Shown: positions 19,754 through 30,425, counted from the stretch's first letter. The stretch: DNA of 64,000 nucleotides from an uncultured Desulfobulbaceae bacterium (GCA_947259115.1 CAMYKS010000021.1:40550-104549); one strand, 5' to 3'. Numbers and translations: made by a program. Notes: generated by a model not told the origin, from the letters alone.

Positions 19754-21049
19754 ATGAAACCCACCAATATTACAGACCCTGACGAAGGAACTAAACCCTT
19801 TCTGGCAGTTGGACGATTCCAGTCGTATAAAACTCTTTTTACCACAAACCGCAGGTTCAGGAGATTCTGGTTGGCCGGAGTAATCAGCCACCTTGGAAAC
19901 TGGTTCAACTATATTGCTATTTTTGTATTACTCACCAAGCTGACGGGCTCCGGCAGCGCTGTCAGCTGGTTCCTGATTGCCAAGTTCATCCCGACAACCT
20001 TCCTGGGGCCTGCCGCCGGCGTTATTGCCGACCGTTTCTCACGCAAGGCCATTATGATCATTTCAGACCTGCTCCGTGTTTTCATCGTGCTCTGCTTCCT
20101 GCTGGTCCGACGTCCCGAGCATGTATGGCTGGTCTATGTTCTTGCCCTGATGCAGGAATCAATCTGGACCTTTTATGATCCGGCCCGAAAGGCCTCGGTT
20201 CCCAATCTCTGCAGCCGGGCAGAACTCATCCTGGCCAATGCCCTGAGCGGCACCACCTGGTCAATAATGCTTGCCTTTGGAGCTGCACTGGGTGGATTCA
20301 TAACCCACCTCTACGGCTGGGAGACAGCCATTGTTATTGATGCCTCAACCTTCCTGGTTTCAGCCCTGATGCTTGCCGGGCTGGATCTGCCCCATAAACC
20401 GCCAGCAAAAAAAGAAAAGCCCACATGGTATGATCTCACCGGTGTCTCCGACCTGCGGGAAGGCCTTAAATATGTATCCCGCCACAGGGAAGTCGCCACT
20501 CTCCTGCTGGTGAAAAGCGGCTGGGCTCTTTCCGGAGGTATTCTGGTCCTGCTGACGGTTTTCGGGGAGCAGGTATTTTCAACCGGGGGGCAGGGAGGTA
20601 AAAGCGGTGTGCTTTACTCGGTAAGAGGTCTTGGCGCTGCCATAGGGCCCATACTGGCCTGGCATTATTTCGGAGAAACGAGAAAGGACATGTACCGCTC
20701 CATCAGCCTTTCATTTTTTATCGCCTCCGGTGCCTATATCCTCTTCTCCCAGGCGCCGACCCTGCTCTGGGCTGTTCCCTTTGTTCTGCTTGGTCATATC
20801 GGGGGCTCCATCCAATGGGTATTCAGCACGACACTGCTGCAGCAGATTGTACCGGACCAGTTCCGCGGCCGTGTCTTTGCTGCGGAAATGGCCCTGCTTA
20901 CCCTGGTCTTAAGCCTCTCAACATATTTCACCGGCCTGGGACTTGATCATGGTGTGGATCCCCGCCTGCTCACCTTGCGGCTTGCCCTCATCTTCCTGCT
21001 GCCCGGTACGTTCTGGGTAATTTATCTGAGACTGAATAAAAGAACATAG
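19754..21049 (+). CDS. MFS transporter
   Basis: 12-TM-type; FIPTTFLGPAAGVIADRFSRKAIMIISDLLR. Confidence 0.88.
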   Translation: MKPTNITDPDEGTKPFLAVGRFQSYKTLFTTNRRFRRFWLAGVISHLGNWFNYIAIFVLLTKLTGSGSAVSWFLIAKFIPTTFLGPAAGVIADRFSRKAIMIISDLLRVFIVLCFLLVRRPEHVWLVYVLALMQESIWTFYDPARKASVPNLCSRAELILANALSGTTWSIMLAFGAALGGFITHLYGWETAIVIDASTFLVSALMLAGLDLPHKPPAKKEKPTWYDLTGVSDLREGLKYVSRHREVATLLLVKSGWALSGGILVLLTVFGEQVFSTGGQGGKSGVLYSVRGLGAAIGPILAWHYFGETRKDMYRSISLSFFIASGAYILFSQAPTLLWAVPFVLLGHIGGSIQWVFSTTLLQQIVPDQFRGRVFAAEMALLTLVLSLSTYFTGLGLDHGVDPRLLTLRLALIFLLPGTFWVIYLRLNKRT

Positions 21050-21077
21050 GCAGGGTATGAATATGGCAACTGCCTGC

Positions 21078-21329
21078 TTATAAAAGCTTCTCTTTTTCAA
21101 GCAGGTCTTTTCTGTTGAGAACAACGCGCACATAATTGCGCACCCAGAAAGGGATGACATCCTGTCCGAGAAAATCGACAAAATAATGCCCCATCCTTTT
21201 TTCCGAAGGTTTTTCATCGTACCAAGCCTGCCAGGCATCACAAAAAACCTGGAATTCGCTAACCTCCAGCCAGGCAGATGCCATATAGACTTGCTGTACA
21301 TCCGTTGTCCTGCTTTTTTTGAACAGCAT
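21078..21329 (-). CDS. Conserved hypothetical protein
   Basis: 83 aa, MLFKKSRTTDVQQVYMASAWLEVSEFQVFCDAWQAWYDEKP...; coherent ORF convergent with the MFS gene. Confidence 0.55.
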   Translation of the reverse strand: MLFKKSRTTDVQQVYMASAWLEVSEFQVFCDAWQAWYDEKPSEKRMGHYFVDFLGQDVIPFWVRNYVRVVLNRKDLLEKEKLL

Positions 21330-21583
21330 TGTATTTTCCTCTCATTAATAGGGTGCCGCTCTCTATACATAGAATATAACTATTCAAATTCAGGAAACCA
21401 TACTCCGGGGCAATTTTTTAATATCTTTCCGATATGCAGAGAAAAAGGAAATTTTATGAATATGCGTGAATCAGTTTGTTGTTGACAAACAAATTTCAAT
21501 AATTACATTTACACTGTACTTAATAATCATTCTTAATGAGATGATATGTAATTACAATTAATAAAATTTTAATGGAGGAAATT

Positions 21584-21742
21584 ATGTCAAAATACGAATG
21601 CCCCTGCGGTTATGTCTATGATCCGGCTGAAGGCGATTATGAAAATGGCGTTGAGCCGGGAACAGCTTTCGAGGATATACCGGAAGATTGGGTCTGCCCA
21701 AAATGTGGAGCGGAGAAGGAATACTTTGAAAAGATAGATTGA
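21584..21742 (+). CDS. Rubredoxin (52 aa, missing from the ORF track)
   Basis: [60 protein letters not shown]. Confidence 0.95.
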   Translation: MSKYECPCGYVYDPAEGDYENGVEPGTAFEDIPEDWVCPKCGAEKEYFEKID

Positions 21743-21776
21743 TATAACACTTTAAATTAGGTAAAAATACCTAGAC

Positions 21777-21808
21777 AAAGGCAGAGTCAAAACGGCTCTG
21801 CCTTTTTT
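21777..21808 (+). terminator. Rho-independent terminator after rubredoxin
   Basis: AAAGGCAGAG...CTCTGCCTTTTTTT. Confidence 0.85.
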
Positions 21809-21925
21809 TGACATCAGGCAGTGGCAGCACCTAATTGCAGGAAGGCATGAGTACCCGGACTATATTTTGACTCTAAGTGCAATGACCACATTTCGATCTA
21901 TAACTGCTGCCCTGGCTACGGGAAC

Positions 21926-22903
21926 ATGATAGTAAAACTTTTCGAAGATAGAGACTGCTTCAAGCTGGTGTTACCGTCGCTGCTGGCTGTTGTGCTTTTT
22001 GTGACCTCGGTTTTCGGCCTCATTCTTCCCGGTTTCAAAGACAGTCTCCTGGACAGAAAGAAGGAGACCATAAAGGAACTAACGACCACTGCATGGGATA
22101 TTCTTGCCTATTATAATCAGAAAGAACTGACAGGAGAACTGTCCCGCCTGGAAAGTCAAGCCCTGGCAAAGCTGCAAATCCAGGATCTGCGCTATGGGGC
22201 TGAGGGAAAAGATTACTTCTGGATCAACGACATGCAGCCAAAGATGGTCATGCATCCCTATTTGCCGGAATTGAATGGAAAGAGCCTGGCAGATTACTCT
22301 GATCCTGAAGGCAAGCTTCTCTTTGTCGCCTTTGTCGACACGGTAAAAAAGCATAATGAAGGGTTTGTGCCATACATGTGGCAATGGAAAGACGACCCCA
22401 GCCGCATCACTCACAAACTTTCCTTTGTAAAGGAATTTGAACCATGGGGCTGGATTATTGGTACAGGCATATACCTGGATGATGTTGAACAGGAAATTGC
22501 AGCCGTGACCAGGACCTTCACCTACATTTCAACTGCAATCCTTTTGCTGGTTGCCCTCCTGTCAGCCTATATTATTAAACAGGGTATACATACTACGCAG
22601 AAACGCAAACAGGCTGAAGAAGAGCTTTTGCGCTATCATTCCCGGCTTGAAATAATGGTAGTGGAAAGAACCGCAGAGCTCGAAAATGCCTTATCGGAAG
22701 TAAAGAAACTGAGCGGGCTATTGCCCATCTGCGCCTCATGCAAGAAAATCCGTGATGACAAAGGATACTGGAAGCAGATCGAAGAATACATCCGTGATCA
22801 CTCCGAGGCGGAATTCACCCATTCAATCTGTGAAGAATGCACCGACAAGTTGTATCCCGGATTATTTATGAAGGGTCAGCCGCCAGATTCTGCTGCAGAT
22901 TAA
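21926..22903 (+). CDS. Cache-domain membrane sensor with C-terminal Cys-rich module
   Basis: Two TM segments flanking a cache domain (YGAEGKDYFWINDMQPKMVMHPYLPELNGKSL); C-terminal LPICASCKKIRDDKGYW...SICEECTDKLYP. Confidence 0.82.
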   Translation: MIVKLFEDRDCFKLVLPSLLAVVLFVTSVFGLILPGFKDSLLDRKKETIKELTTTAWDILAYYNQKELTGELSRLESQALAKLQIQDLRYGAEGKDYFWINDMQPKMVMHPYLPELNGKSLADYSDPEGKLLFVAFVDTVKKHNEGFVPYMWQWKDDPSRITHKLSFVKEFEPWGWIIGTGIYLDDVEQEIAAVTRTFTYISTAILLLVALLSAYIIKQGIHTTQKRKQAEEELLRYHSRLEIMVVERTAELENALSEVKKLSGLLPICASCKKIRDDKGYWKQIEEYIRDHSEAEFTHSICEECTDKLYPGLFMKGQPPDSAAD

Positions 22904-23262
22904 ATACCGCAAAACCGTTGAGTGCAAAAATTCTCCGAAAAATTCTTTTCGTGTCTCCCCTGATATGATTTTATCAACTACTCAATTTCAGGAGCCCCCC
23001 GTTTTTCTCTTTCCCTTATTCTGTAAAAAAATCATTTCAACAAAAAATACCTAACTGGTATTGTTAGTCCCCCCAAAACAATCGTCACAGCATGCTCCGT
23101 ACGCTCACCCCCAGTTTCACCTGGCATTTTTCTATCATTTTTTTTCATTGAAAATAGATGCTTATATGCATTACAAGACAGTATACATATGCGCATAACA
23201 CTGTTCTCTGGGAGAATGAAAACACAACGTAACATTGTGGCAACGAACGGAGGAAAAATGTA

Positions 23263-24033
23263 ATGAAAAAGAAGAAAAGATACATAGCTGCTGCAGCATT
23301 ATTACTGCTTGCAGCCACCAATGGTTGGGGAGGGGAGAAGGCTAAACTCGGGCCCTGTGTCCGCCAGTGTGTACATGCGTATAACCCGTCATTGGCAGAT
23401 TCCGGGGCAGACGAATTCATGGCCGAGGACTTTCGGGCCAGGGAATGCGTCCGCTTATGCAAAGAAAACCTCTACCAGGGAGAGTGTGATCCCCTGGCTG
23501 ACGGTTGCTGCCACCCGGATTATCTTGACACTGACCCGGATTGTCAAAGCGAGCCGCCCACCGACCCGCCAGATCCACCTGATCCTCCTGATCCACCAGG
23601 CAACGATCTGCCGCCCGACCCCGGTGAGGCAGGCAAGGCAACCCTTGAAGGCATAGACTCGGACGGGGACGGTATCCGTGATGACATCCAGCGCTATATT
23701 GCTTTAACCTATCCGGATTCGCAAAAGACCAGGGCTGCGCTTAAACAATTCACCCTGGCGCTGAACAGGGCCATCCTGGAAAGCCCTGATGAGGAGAGCG
23801 CGCTTAACAATACTGAAGTGGTAGCTCGAGCGCAGGAATGCCTCTGGCACATACATTCCGAGGGTTCCATAAAAATATCGGATTTATTAATGGCCGAGTA
23901 CCTCAACACTGTTGATAGAAGCCGGGCCTACCTCGACTATAACGACCACCTGGGCGGCCATGTCTTTGGCGGCAAGGATTTTGATGAATACAAGGGCTCC
24001 TGCACCTTTGACCCTGATGCTATGGAGGACTGA
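23263..24033 (+). CDS. Exported protein with Pro/Asp-rich linker and Ca-binding-like DSDGDG motif
   Basis: Signal peptide, PPDPPDPPDPPG linker, IDSDGDGIRDDIQRYI. Confidence 0.65.
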   Translation: MKKKKRYIAAAALLLLAATNGWGGEKAKLGPCVRQCVHAYNPSLADSGADEFMAEDFRARECVRLCKENLYQGECDPLADGCCHPDYLDTDPDCQSEPPTDPPDPPDPPDPPGNDLPPDPGEAGKATLEGIDSDGDGIRDDIQRYIALTYPDSQKTRAALKQFTLALNRAILESPDEESALNNTEVVARAQECLWHIHSEGSIKISDLLMAEYLNTVDRSRAYLDYNDHLGGHVFGGKDFDEYKGSCTFDPDAMED

Positions 24034-24035
24034 AT

Positions 24036-25268
24036 ATGAAATATTTATTATGTATACTTTTTACCTGCCTGGTCGGAGGACTGCTGCCGGCAGGGACCAG
24101 TTATGGTTCCATCTGTGAAACCAAGGAAACCGTGGTCTTTTTCGGCAATGGTATAAAAACTTCACAGATAAAGGCCTTCGGATCAAGGGGAATCCTTAAA
24201 GAACGCTTAAAAGCCGTCCTGCCGGCTGAGGAATTTGAACTGCTGGATTTCAAACTCTCATACAATGATACGGGCGGCGCTATCCGGGACCTGTTTGAAT
24301 CAACCATCCAGAGTCTGACCCTGGATGCCAGCAGGTTCTGGCGGATTCTCTTCGGGCGAGAGTTCATGCCGGACTGGTTTGCCGACTATGTACTGCTGCT
24401 GGCCACAGCTCTTGACAAGACCGCCCTGGTGACCACGGACAGCCTGAAGGACCATGTCAGCTCCTATACCACAAAAATTGCCGAGGGCAAGAAGGTGCTG
24501 CTGGTGGCCCATTCCCAGGGAAATTTTTTCGGCAACCAGGCGTACACACTGCTGGACACTCGTGAGCGCCAGAGCTTTGCCATGGTTTCTGTTGCCAATC
24601 CGGACAGCAGTGTTCTCGGCAATAATTCCTCTGACGCTCCTTATACGACGTTGGTTAACGACAAGGTCATCCAGGCCGTCATTGCCGCCAAGATACTGCT
24701 GCCATCCGAACCCATGGAACCCTTGACGGCAAACCTGGTTGAATCAGACGACCCACTGCAGCACAACTTCATCAATACCTATATGGTTGCTGACACCAAC
24801 AGCAACATGGAAGTCATTGATGACATTCTTACAGCCCTGGACTCTCTGGTTACACCACCGCAGATAGTCGATTCCGGCGTTATAAATGTTGCGCTCACCT
24901 GGGGGCCGGCACCAGATGTTGACCTGCATGTCTATGAACCTAACAGCACACATGTATTCTGGTACAACAGCCAAGGCTATTCCGGTGAGCTTGACAGAGA
25001 TGACAGGTCCGGGTATGGGCCCGAGCATTATAATGTAAAAACCTGTGACATGGTTGCGGGAGGCTACTATCGCATAGCCCTGGATTATTACAAGGGAAGC
25101 TATCGCGATGTCGCCACTGTTCAGGTCGACGCCGGTCTGGTTTCCAGAACATTTACAGTTTCCATGCCGTCAGATGACTTTGGCACTACAAGTTCACCTG
25201 TTCCGGTGGCCACAATATTTGCCAAAAAGAATCCGGACGATGTATTTGAATTTTCGATAACTCATTAA
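24036..25268 (+). CDS. Exported alpha/beta-hydrolase-like protein with C-terminal beta-sandwich (YfaP/DUF2135-like)
   Basis: VLLVAHSQGNFFGNQAY nucleophile-elbow; VALTWGPAPDVDLHVYEP...; starts 2 nt after the preceding CDS. Confidence 0.65.
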   Translation: MKYLLCILFTCLVGGLLPAGTSYGSICETKETVVFFGNGIKTSQIKAFGSRGILKERLKAVLPAEEFELLDFKLSYNDTGGAIRDLFESTIQSLTLDASRFWRILFGREFMPDWFADYVLLLATALDKTALVTTDSLKDHVSSYTTKIAEGKKVLLVAHSQGNFFGNQAYTLLDTRERQSFAMVSVANPDSSVLGNNSSDAPYTTLVNDKVIQAVIAAKILLPSEPMEPLTANLVESDDPLQHNFINTYMVADTNSNMEVIDDILTALDSLVTPPQIVDSGVINVALTWGPAPDVDLHVYEPNSTHVFWYNSQGYSGELDRDDRSGYGPEHYNVKTCDMVAGGYYRIALDYYKGSYRDVATVQVDAGLVSRTFTVSMPSDDFGTTSSPVPVATIFAKKNPDDVFEFSITH

Positions 25269-25287
25269 CTAAATCTGCGTTTGATGC

Positions 25288-25330
25288 AAAAAAGCCTCTC
25301 TGTTCCGAAAAAAACAGAAAGGCTTTTTTG
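25288..25330 (+). terminator. Rho-independent terminator
   Basis: AAAAAAGCCTCTCTGTT...AACAGAAAGGCTTTTTTG. Confidence 0.85.
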
Positions 25331-25578
25331 CACTATAAAAAATTGCAATACTGTGCTCGAATTTAAATTTAGCTATAAATAGCACGTTTCAACTTTTCTG
25401 CACCACTGCTTTCCCCCTTATCTACCCTGAAATAACGCATTATATTTTACCTTAGCCCGGCAATAAACACGTATCGTTTTGCACTTTCCAATTCCTGCCT
25501 TATAATAAAATCATCCTGCTTTTTTTAAAAAAGTATGGTATCTCTGTTTGAGAAAAATTTCCTCTGTACAGGGTTACG

Positions 25579-26820
25579 TTGCTCTACCAACAAATGCTCC
25601 GGCAGTATAACAAGCGCCTATTCAAAATGAATGAAAATAGTGATAAAAATTATCACATAATCCCCCATCTCCAAAAAAAATTGTTTGCTCACCAGCGAGG
25701 CTGGGTGCGTTTTTGTCTTTCAGCACTTTTTGCAATTTTTATTACGGAAACCTTTCTGATGGTTGTGCTGTTTTATCTGCCTCCCATGCCAAATCTTGCC
25801 GCAGCAATGCTGGACGCACTGCTTCTTGTTGTTATTCTCTTTCTGATATTCTGGCCGCAACTGAAGAAGGAAATGGTACTGCAGAACGCTCGCTCTGCAG
25901 AAGCCCAGGAAACGCTCCGCAAAAGTGAGGAGCGTTACAGGGCCCTGGTAGAATCAACGGAAGATTCAATCTACCTGGTGGACAAGCAGTACTGCTATAT
26001 TTTCATGAATAAAAATCATCTGGCCCGCCTGGGCTTTTCTGCAGAGGAATTCCTCGGACGCCCATACAGTAATTTTCATACGGAAGAAGAAACACGTAAA
26101 TTTGAAGTTGCGGTGGACGAGGTTTTTACAACAGGCAAGTCCATGCAACAGGAGCACTGGAGCGTCAGGGATGGCCGTTATTTCCTGCGAACATTGAGTC
26201 CTGCCCGGAAAGACGATGGGACAGTCTCAGCGGTATCTGTAATTTCCAAGCAGATAACCGAGCGCAAGGTAATGGAGGAGGAGCTGCGTAAGCTTTCCCT
26301 CACAGATGAGTTAACCGGACTCTACAACCGCCGCGGTTTCATGACCCTTGCTGCCCAACAGCTGAAAATTGCAAACCGGTTGAAACGCGAACTGCTTCTT
26401 ATTTCATTTGATCTGGATGACCTGAAGGCAATCAACGATACCATGGGCCATCATGAGGGTGACCAGGCCCTTGTAGATGCAGCAACAATTCTCTTAGAAA
26501 CTTTCCGCTCCTCTGATATTATCGCCCGTATAGGTGGGGACGAATTTGTGGTTCTGCAGATAAAAAATTCTGAAAATTCCCTGTTAATCAGCACCGACCG
26601 CTTACAGGAAACTTTTGTAAAACATAATTTAAAATCTCAAAAACCCTACAAACTTTCCCTTAGCCTGGGGATTGTGGTTTACAACCCTGAACAACCCATA
26701 TCCCTGGAGCAACTCCTTGCTGATGCCGACACAAAGATGTATGAACAGAAGAAATCAAAACATGCAAAAATAATAGGGACACAAAACATGCTCAAGCCTA
26801 ACCTGCACAATGAGTCTTGA
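25579..26820 (+). CDS. PAS-GGDEF diguanylate cyclase, membrane-anchored
   Basis: TM segments, PAS (RYRALVESTEDSIYLVD), LTDELTGLYNRRGF and IARIGGDEFVV. Confidence 0.9.
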   Translation: MLYQQMLRQYNKRLFKMNENSDKNYHIIPHLQKKLFAHQRGWVRFCLSALFAIFITETFLMVVLFYLPPMPNLAAAMLDALLLVVILFLIFWPQLKKEMVLQNARSAEAQETLRKSEERYRALVESTEDSIYLVDKQYCYIFMNKNHLARLGFSAEEFLGRPYSNFHTEEETRKFEVAVDEVFTTGKSMQQEHWSVRDGRYFLRTLSPARKDDGTVSAVSVISKQITERKVMEEELRKLSLTDELTGLYNRRGFMTLAAQQLKIANRLKRELLLISFDLDDLKAINDTMGHHEGDQALVDAATILLETFRSSDIIARIGGDEFVVLQIKNSENSLLISTDRLQETFVKHNLKSQKPYKLSLSLGIVVYNPEQPISLEQLLADADTKMYEQKKSKHAKIIGTQNMLKPNLHNES

Positions 26821-26928
26821 AGAATTATTATAAGCCTATGACTATTTTCTGTTTATCATAAATGATTTCCTGTATATGATACTTTTTAAAATGTTGCTGA
26901 CAAGCTCCCCTAAAAATGGAGGTGAATC

Positions 26929-27855
26929 ATGGCCATACTTGCACGTCTGACTATAGCGCTCTTTGTCTTATTTGCTTTCAGTTCTGACCCTGTTGTTATT
27001 GCCGGAGAAGCAGGCAAATACGGCCAATGGCAGACTGCCGATGATCGGTTGGACAAAATGATTAAAGACCTTGAGCAGATCATCGAAGAAGGCAGTAATT
27101 CCAGGGCGGCCCACCCTGAGTTTCTTAAAGATCTGCAAGAGACCATTGACCAGTACAGAACCCCGAGAAAAATCGTTTTTTTCTCGGATGATTTTGCCGA
27201 TAACGACTTTAGCAATAACCCACCCTGGTCCGTGAGCAGCGGCGAATATATTGTTGACCGTTATGGCAGCCTTTATTCCTCCATTGCCATCCGCAGGCCT
27301 GCCCTCCAGGAAAAGACGGCGAGTAATACAGATGACGACACAGGTATGCGCATCCTGTTCGGTGTGCTGAATGAACTTGCCAAAGGAGACCAAGGACAGG
27401 CACCGGGCAGCGATGAAGTGCCGGAACAGGCGGTAATTTACAGCAAAGCGGCTATTCCCAATAATTTCACCATGCAATTTTCCTTCAGGTCTGCAGCCAA
27501 TTGGGGTTCGACCAGTATCGGTTTATTCCAGGCAGACGATCCCAAATCCGGCTATCATCTTGTCTACCAGGCATCACCAGTTGACAACCGCCCCATGCAA
27601 CTTGTTAAATACCGCTACGGCAAACCCTATGTTGTTGAAGAAGTGCTACAGGATTCGCCCAACCTTGACGATGGAATCGACCATAACCTCCTGTTCAATC
27701 GTGCTCAAAACGGAGACATGGTAATTATGGTTGATGGCAATGAGATATTACGGACCAGCGACCTGACATACAAGGATGATTTTAACGGTATTGTTATCAT
27801 GAATAACGGCGGCAGTTACAGTTATGATAACATTGAACTTTTCATAGAACAATAA
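26929..27855 (+). CDS. Exported hypothetical protein with concanavalin/LamG-like C-terminal domain
   Basis: Signal peptide; FFSDDFADNDFSNNPPWSVSSGEYIVD...; NGDMVIMVDGNEILR. Confidence 0.6.
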   Translation: MAILARLTIALFVLFAFSSDPVVIAGEAGKYGQWQTADDRLDKMIKDLEQIIEEGSNSRAAHPEFLKDLQETIDQYRTPRKIVFFSDDFADNDFSNNPPWSVSSGEYIVDRYGSLYSSIAIRRPALQEKTASNTDDDTGMRILFGVLNELAKGDQGQAPGSDEVPEQAVIYSKAAIPNNFTMQFSFRSAANWGSTSIGLFQADDPKSGYHLVYQASPVDNRPMQLVKYRYGKPYVVEEVLQDSPNLDDGIDHNLLFNRAQNGDMVIMVDGNEILRTSDLTYKDDFNGIVIMNNGGSYSYDNIELFIEQ

Positions 27856-27902
27856 CGTCATGCTGCAACGATAAAAAATCTAAGTCTTACAGAGAGAAAA
27901 AC

Positions 27903-29378
27903 ATGAGTGAACAACTGCGTTTTGTTATTGGAGCGGATAACAACATTCCGGTTGAACAACTGGCCAAAATGAGCAACCGCCACGGTCTTATTGCCGGTGC
28001 TACCGGCACAGGCAAAACCATCACTCTGCAGATACTGGCGGAGAGTTTTTCCCGGCTTGGAGTGCCTGTTTTTGCCGCAGATATCAAAGGCGACCTTTCC
28101 GGTATTGCCGCTGCCGGCAAACCCCATGCAAAGATTGATGAGAGGCTCCAGAAAATCCCGCTTGCAGAGTATGTCCAACGCCCCTACCCTACGGTTTTCT
28201 GGGACATTTTCGGTCAAAAGGGACACCCTATCCGGGCGACCATTTCTGAAATGGGACCGCTCCTGCTCTCAAACCTCCTCGGCTTGAATGATACCCAGTC
28301 AGGCCTTATGTACAGTTGTTTCAAGATTGCCGATGATGACGGACTGCTGCTGCTTGACCTGAAAGATTTGCGGGCCTTGCTGGCATGGATGGGTGATCAC
28401 GCCAAGGAGCTGCGCTCTGAATACGGCAATATTTCAGGAGCAAGCATCGGGGCCATTCAACGGAAACTTTTGATCCTGGAGGAGCAGGGTGCGGAACATT
28501 TTTTCAGCGAACCCGCTGTGCAACTCTCCGACCTCATGCAGACTGATTTTTCCGGCAACGGCGTTATCAGCATTATGGATGTTTCCACCCTGGTTTCAGA
28601 GTCACCCCGGGTCTATGCAACGTTCCTTTTATGGCTGCTCTCAGAACTCTTTGAACAGCTTCCCGAGGTTGGCGATCCCGAAAAACCCAAAATGGTATTT
28701 TTCTTTGACGAAGCACACATTCTCTTTGACCAGGCGCCAAAGCCTCTCATTCAAAAAATAGAACATGTTGTACGTCTCATCCGTTCAAAAGGGGTGGGTA
28801 TTTACTTTATTACGCAAAGCCCGTTGGATATACCGGAAGAGGTTCTGGGCCAGCTGGGGCTCAAGATTCAACATGCCTTACGGGCTTTCACCCCCAATGA
28901 CAGGAAGGTCATAAAGAGTGTCGCACGTTCATTCCGCACCAATGAGAAAATTGATGCTGAAACAGTTCTTACCGATCTCGGCATTGGTGAGGCCCTGGTC
29001 TCGACTCTTGATGCCAAAGGGAGGCCCCGGCCTGTGCAAAGGACCCTCATACGCCCACCTGAATCGCGTATCGGACCTTTGACAGACGATGAACGCAAAG
29101 AACGTCTTAACAGATCACCCCTGAAAGGCCGATATGATGGAGTTGTTGACCGTGAATCAGCCTACGAAATGCTCAAGAAACGGGCCGAAGAGCTGCAGGT
29201 GCTGCAGGATGAGGAAACGCAACAGCAGGCAGCTGCAAAAGCAAAACCCGCCAAAGGCAGAAAAAGACAAAGCATAGGTGAAGCATTTATCAAAAGTGCG
29301 GCACGGTCCATAGGCAGTTCAGTCGGGCGCCAGATAATTCGCGGAGTTCTTGGCTCTATTTTCGGTGGCAAACGTTAG
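27903..29378 (+). CDS. HerA-like helicase, DUF853 family
   Basis: NRHGLIAGATGTGKTITLQILAESFS Walker A; KMVFFFDEAHILFDQAP Walker B; GIYFITQSPLDIPEEVLGQLG. Confidence 0.92.
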   Translation: MSEQLRFVIGADNNIPVEQLAKMSNRHGLIAGATGTGKTITLQILAESFSRLGVPVFAADIKGDLSGIAAAGKPHAKIDERLQKIPLAEYVQRPYPTVFWDIFGQKGHPIRATISEMGPLLLSNLLGLNDTQSGLMYSCFKIADDDGLLLLDLKDLRALLAWMGDHAKELRSEYGNISGASIGAIQRKLLILEEQGAEHFFSEPAVQLSDLMQTDFSGNGVISIMDVSTLVSESPRVYATFLLWLLSELFEQLPEVGDPEKPKMVFFFDEAHILFDQAPKPLIQKIEHVVRLIRSKGVGIYFITQSPLDIPEEVLGQLGLKIQHALRAFTPNDRKVIKSVARSFRTNEKIDAETVLTDLGIGEALVSTLDAKGRPRPVQRTLIRPPESRIGPLTDDERKERLNRSPLKGRYDGVVDRESAYEMLKKRAEELQVLQDEETQQQAAAKAKPAKGRKRQSIGEAFIKSAARSIGSSVGRQIIRGVLGSIFGGKR

Positions 29379-29509
29379 GTGAAGTGTGACACATAAATGA
29401 CGGAACGAGATTGATGATGAAAGAATAAAGATCTGTCAGGTCCACTAACTTTCGTCTGTTGCTAAAAAATCGCCTGCCCGCTTCAAACTCGAATATAAGG
29501 ATGTCCTCA

Positions 29510-29911
29510 ATGTTAAATACTGGAAACCTTTTTTTCTTTCTCACCCTGTTGCTGGCTGGATTGCTTATGACAGCCTGTTCAAACAGCCCCCAATCTGCTC
29601 AGAAAAAAATTGACAAAATAGCACAGGACATGAAGGCAGAGTTACCCAAAATACTGGATCGCGACACAAAACTTGTCAAAGTATACACAGCTGAATTGGA
29701 ACTTGTTTCCGAATATGAACTGGTGAATTACGATCCGACCGGGACAGAAAATCAAAAAATTAAGAATAAAGTTGAACTATATCTGAAAATGCAGGTTTGC
29801 CCGGAGATCAAGGAAGAACTGCTGGGCATGGGCATATCATCAAGATACATATACAAGGGAAATGATGGCCAAGTCCTGGTGAATCGGCTGATCTCCCCAG
29901 GCGATTGTTGA
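29510..29911 (+). CDS. Lipoprotein, hypothetical
   Basis: LLLAGLLMTACSNS lipobox. Confidence 0.6.
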   Translation: MLNTGNLFFFLTLLLAGLLMTACSNSPQSAQKKIDKIAQDMKAELPKILDRDTKLVKVYTAELELVSEYELVNYDPTGTENQKIKNKVELYLKMQVCPEIKEELLGMGISSRYIYKGNDGQVLVNRLISPGDC

Positions 29912-29928
29912 TCAAAAACAGATTTTAT

Positions 29929-30369
29929 CTACTGTGGTGCTTTACTGCTGCACGAAAATTTTTCGCTAAGTGCCATAGTTGTTAACACTTCCTGGGGCTG
30001 ATGCAGTAATTCAGGGTGCTTTTCCAAAAAATCCACCACAATTCTAGCTAAAGGTTTCCAGTTTACCCCCTGAGGAAGGCAATGTGGAGGTGTTTTAAAG
30101 TTATCCAGCATAACAGTATTATAGTACATTCCCGTATAGCCGCCGAAATATCCTACGCAGTACATTAAATTATTTGTTTCACTTCTATCTAAAACGGCCC
30201 CCTGGCCCCCTATTTTGAATACGCTTTTGCATCTTCCCAAAAGGGAATGCCCATCTTTAATCTCTCCGGCTAATGCAGGAGAGGAAGTTGCAATTACTAC
30301 TGCCAATAGCAAAAAAATTAAAATTTTGTAAGGGTTTGCACAGAAGAGAGAAAAAACTTTCATGGACAT
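29929..30369 (-). CDS. Exported Rap1a/Tai immunity-like protein
   Basis: Signal peptide; MYCVGYFGGYTG...HCLPQGVNWKPLARIVVDFLEKHPELLHQPQEVLTTMALSEKFSC pattern of the Rap1a-type domain. Confidence 0.6.
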   Translation of the reverse strand: MSMKVFSLFCANPYKILIFLLLAVVIATSSPALAGEIKDGHSLLGRCKSVFKIGGQGAVLDRSETNNLMYCVGYFGGYTGMYYNTVMLDNFKTPPHCLPQGVNWKPLARIVVDFLEKHPELLHQPQEVLTTMALSEKFSCSSKAPQ

Positions 30370-30425
30370 GGGAATGCCTCCTGCAGGGAAAGGCTGACTG
30401 CCTGGTTTATAGGCAGTTTTTGCTT

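Noticed and set aside
21520-21545. Second Fur-like sequence (TAATAATCATTCTTAATGAG) before rubredoxin
   Set aside because: Only weakly palindromic compared with the 11697 site.
23560-23620. Short direct repeats (GATCCACCTGATCCTCCTGATCCACCAGG) considered as CRISPR or VNTR
   Set aside because: Encode a PPDPP linker in a secreted protein; no spacers of constant length.
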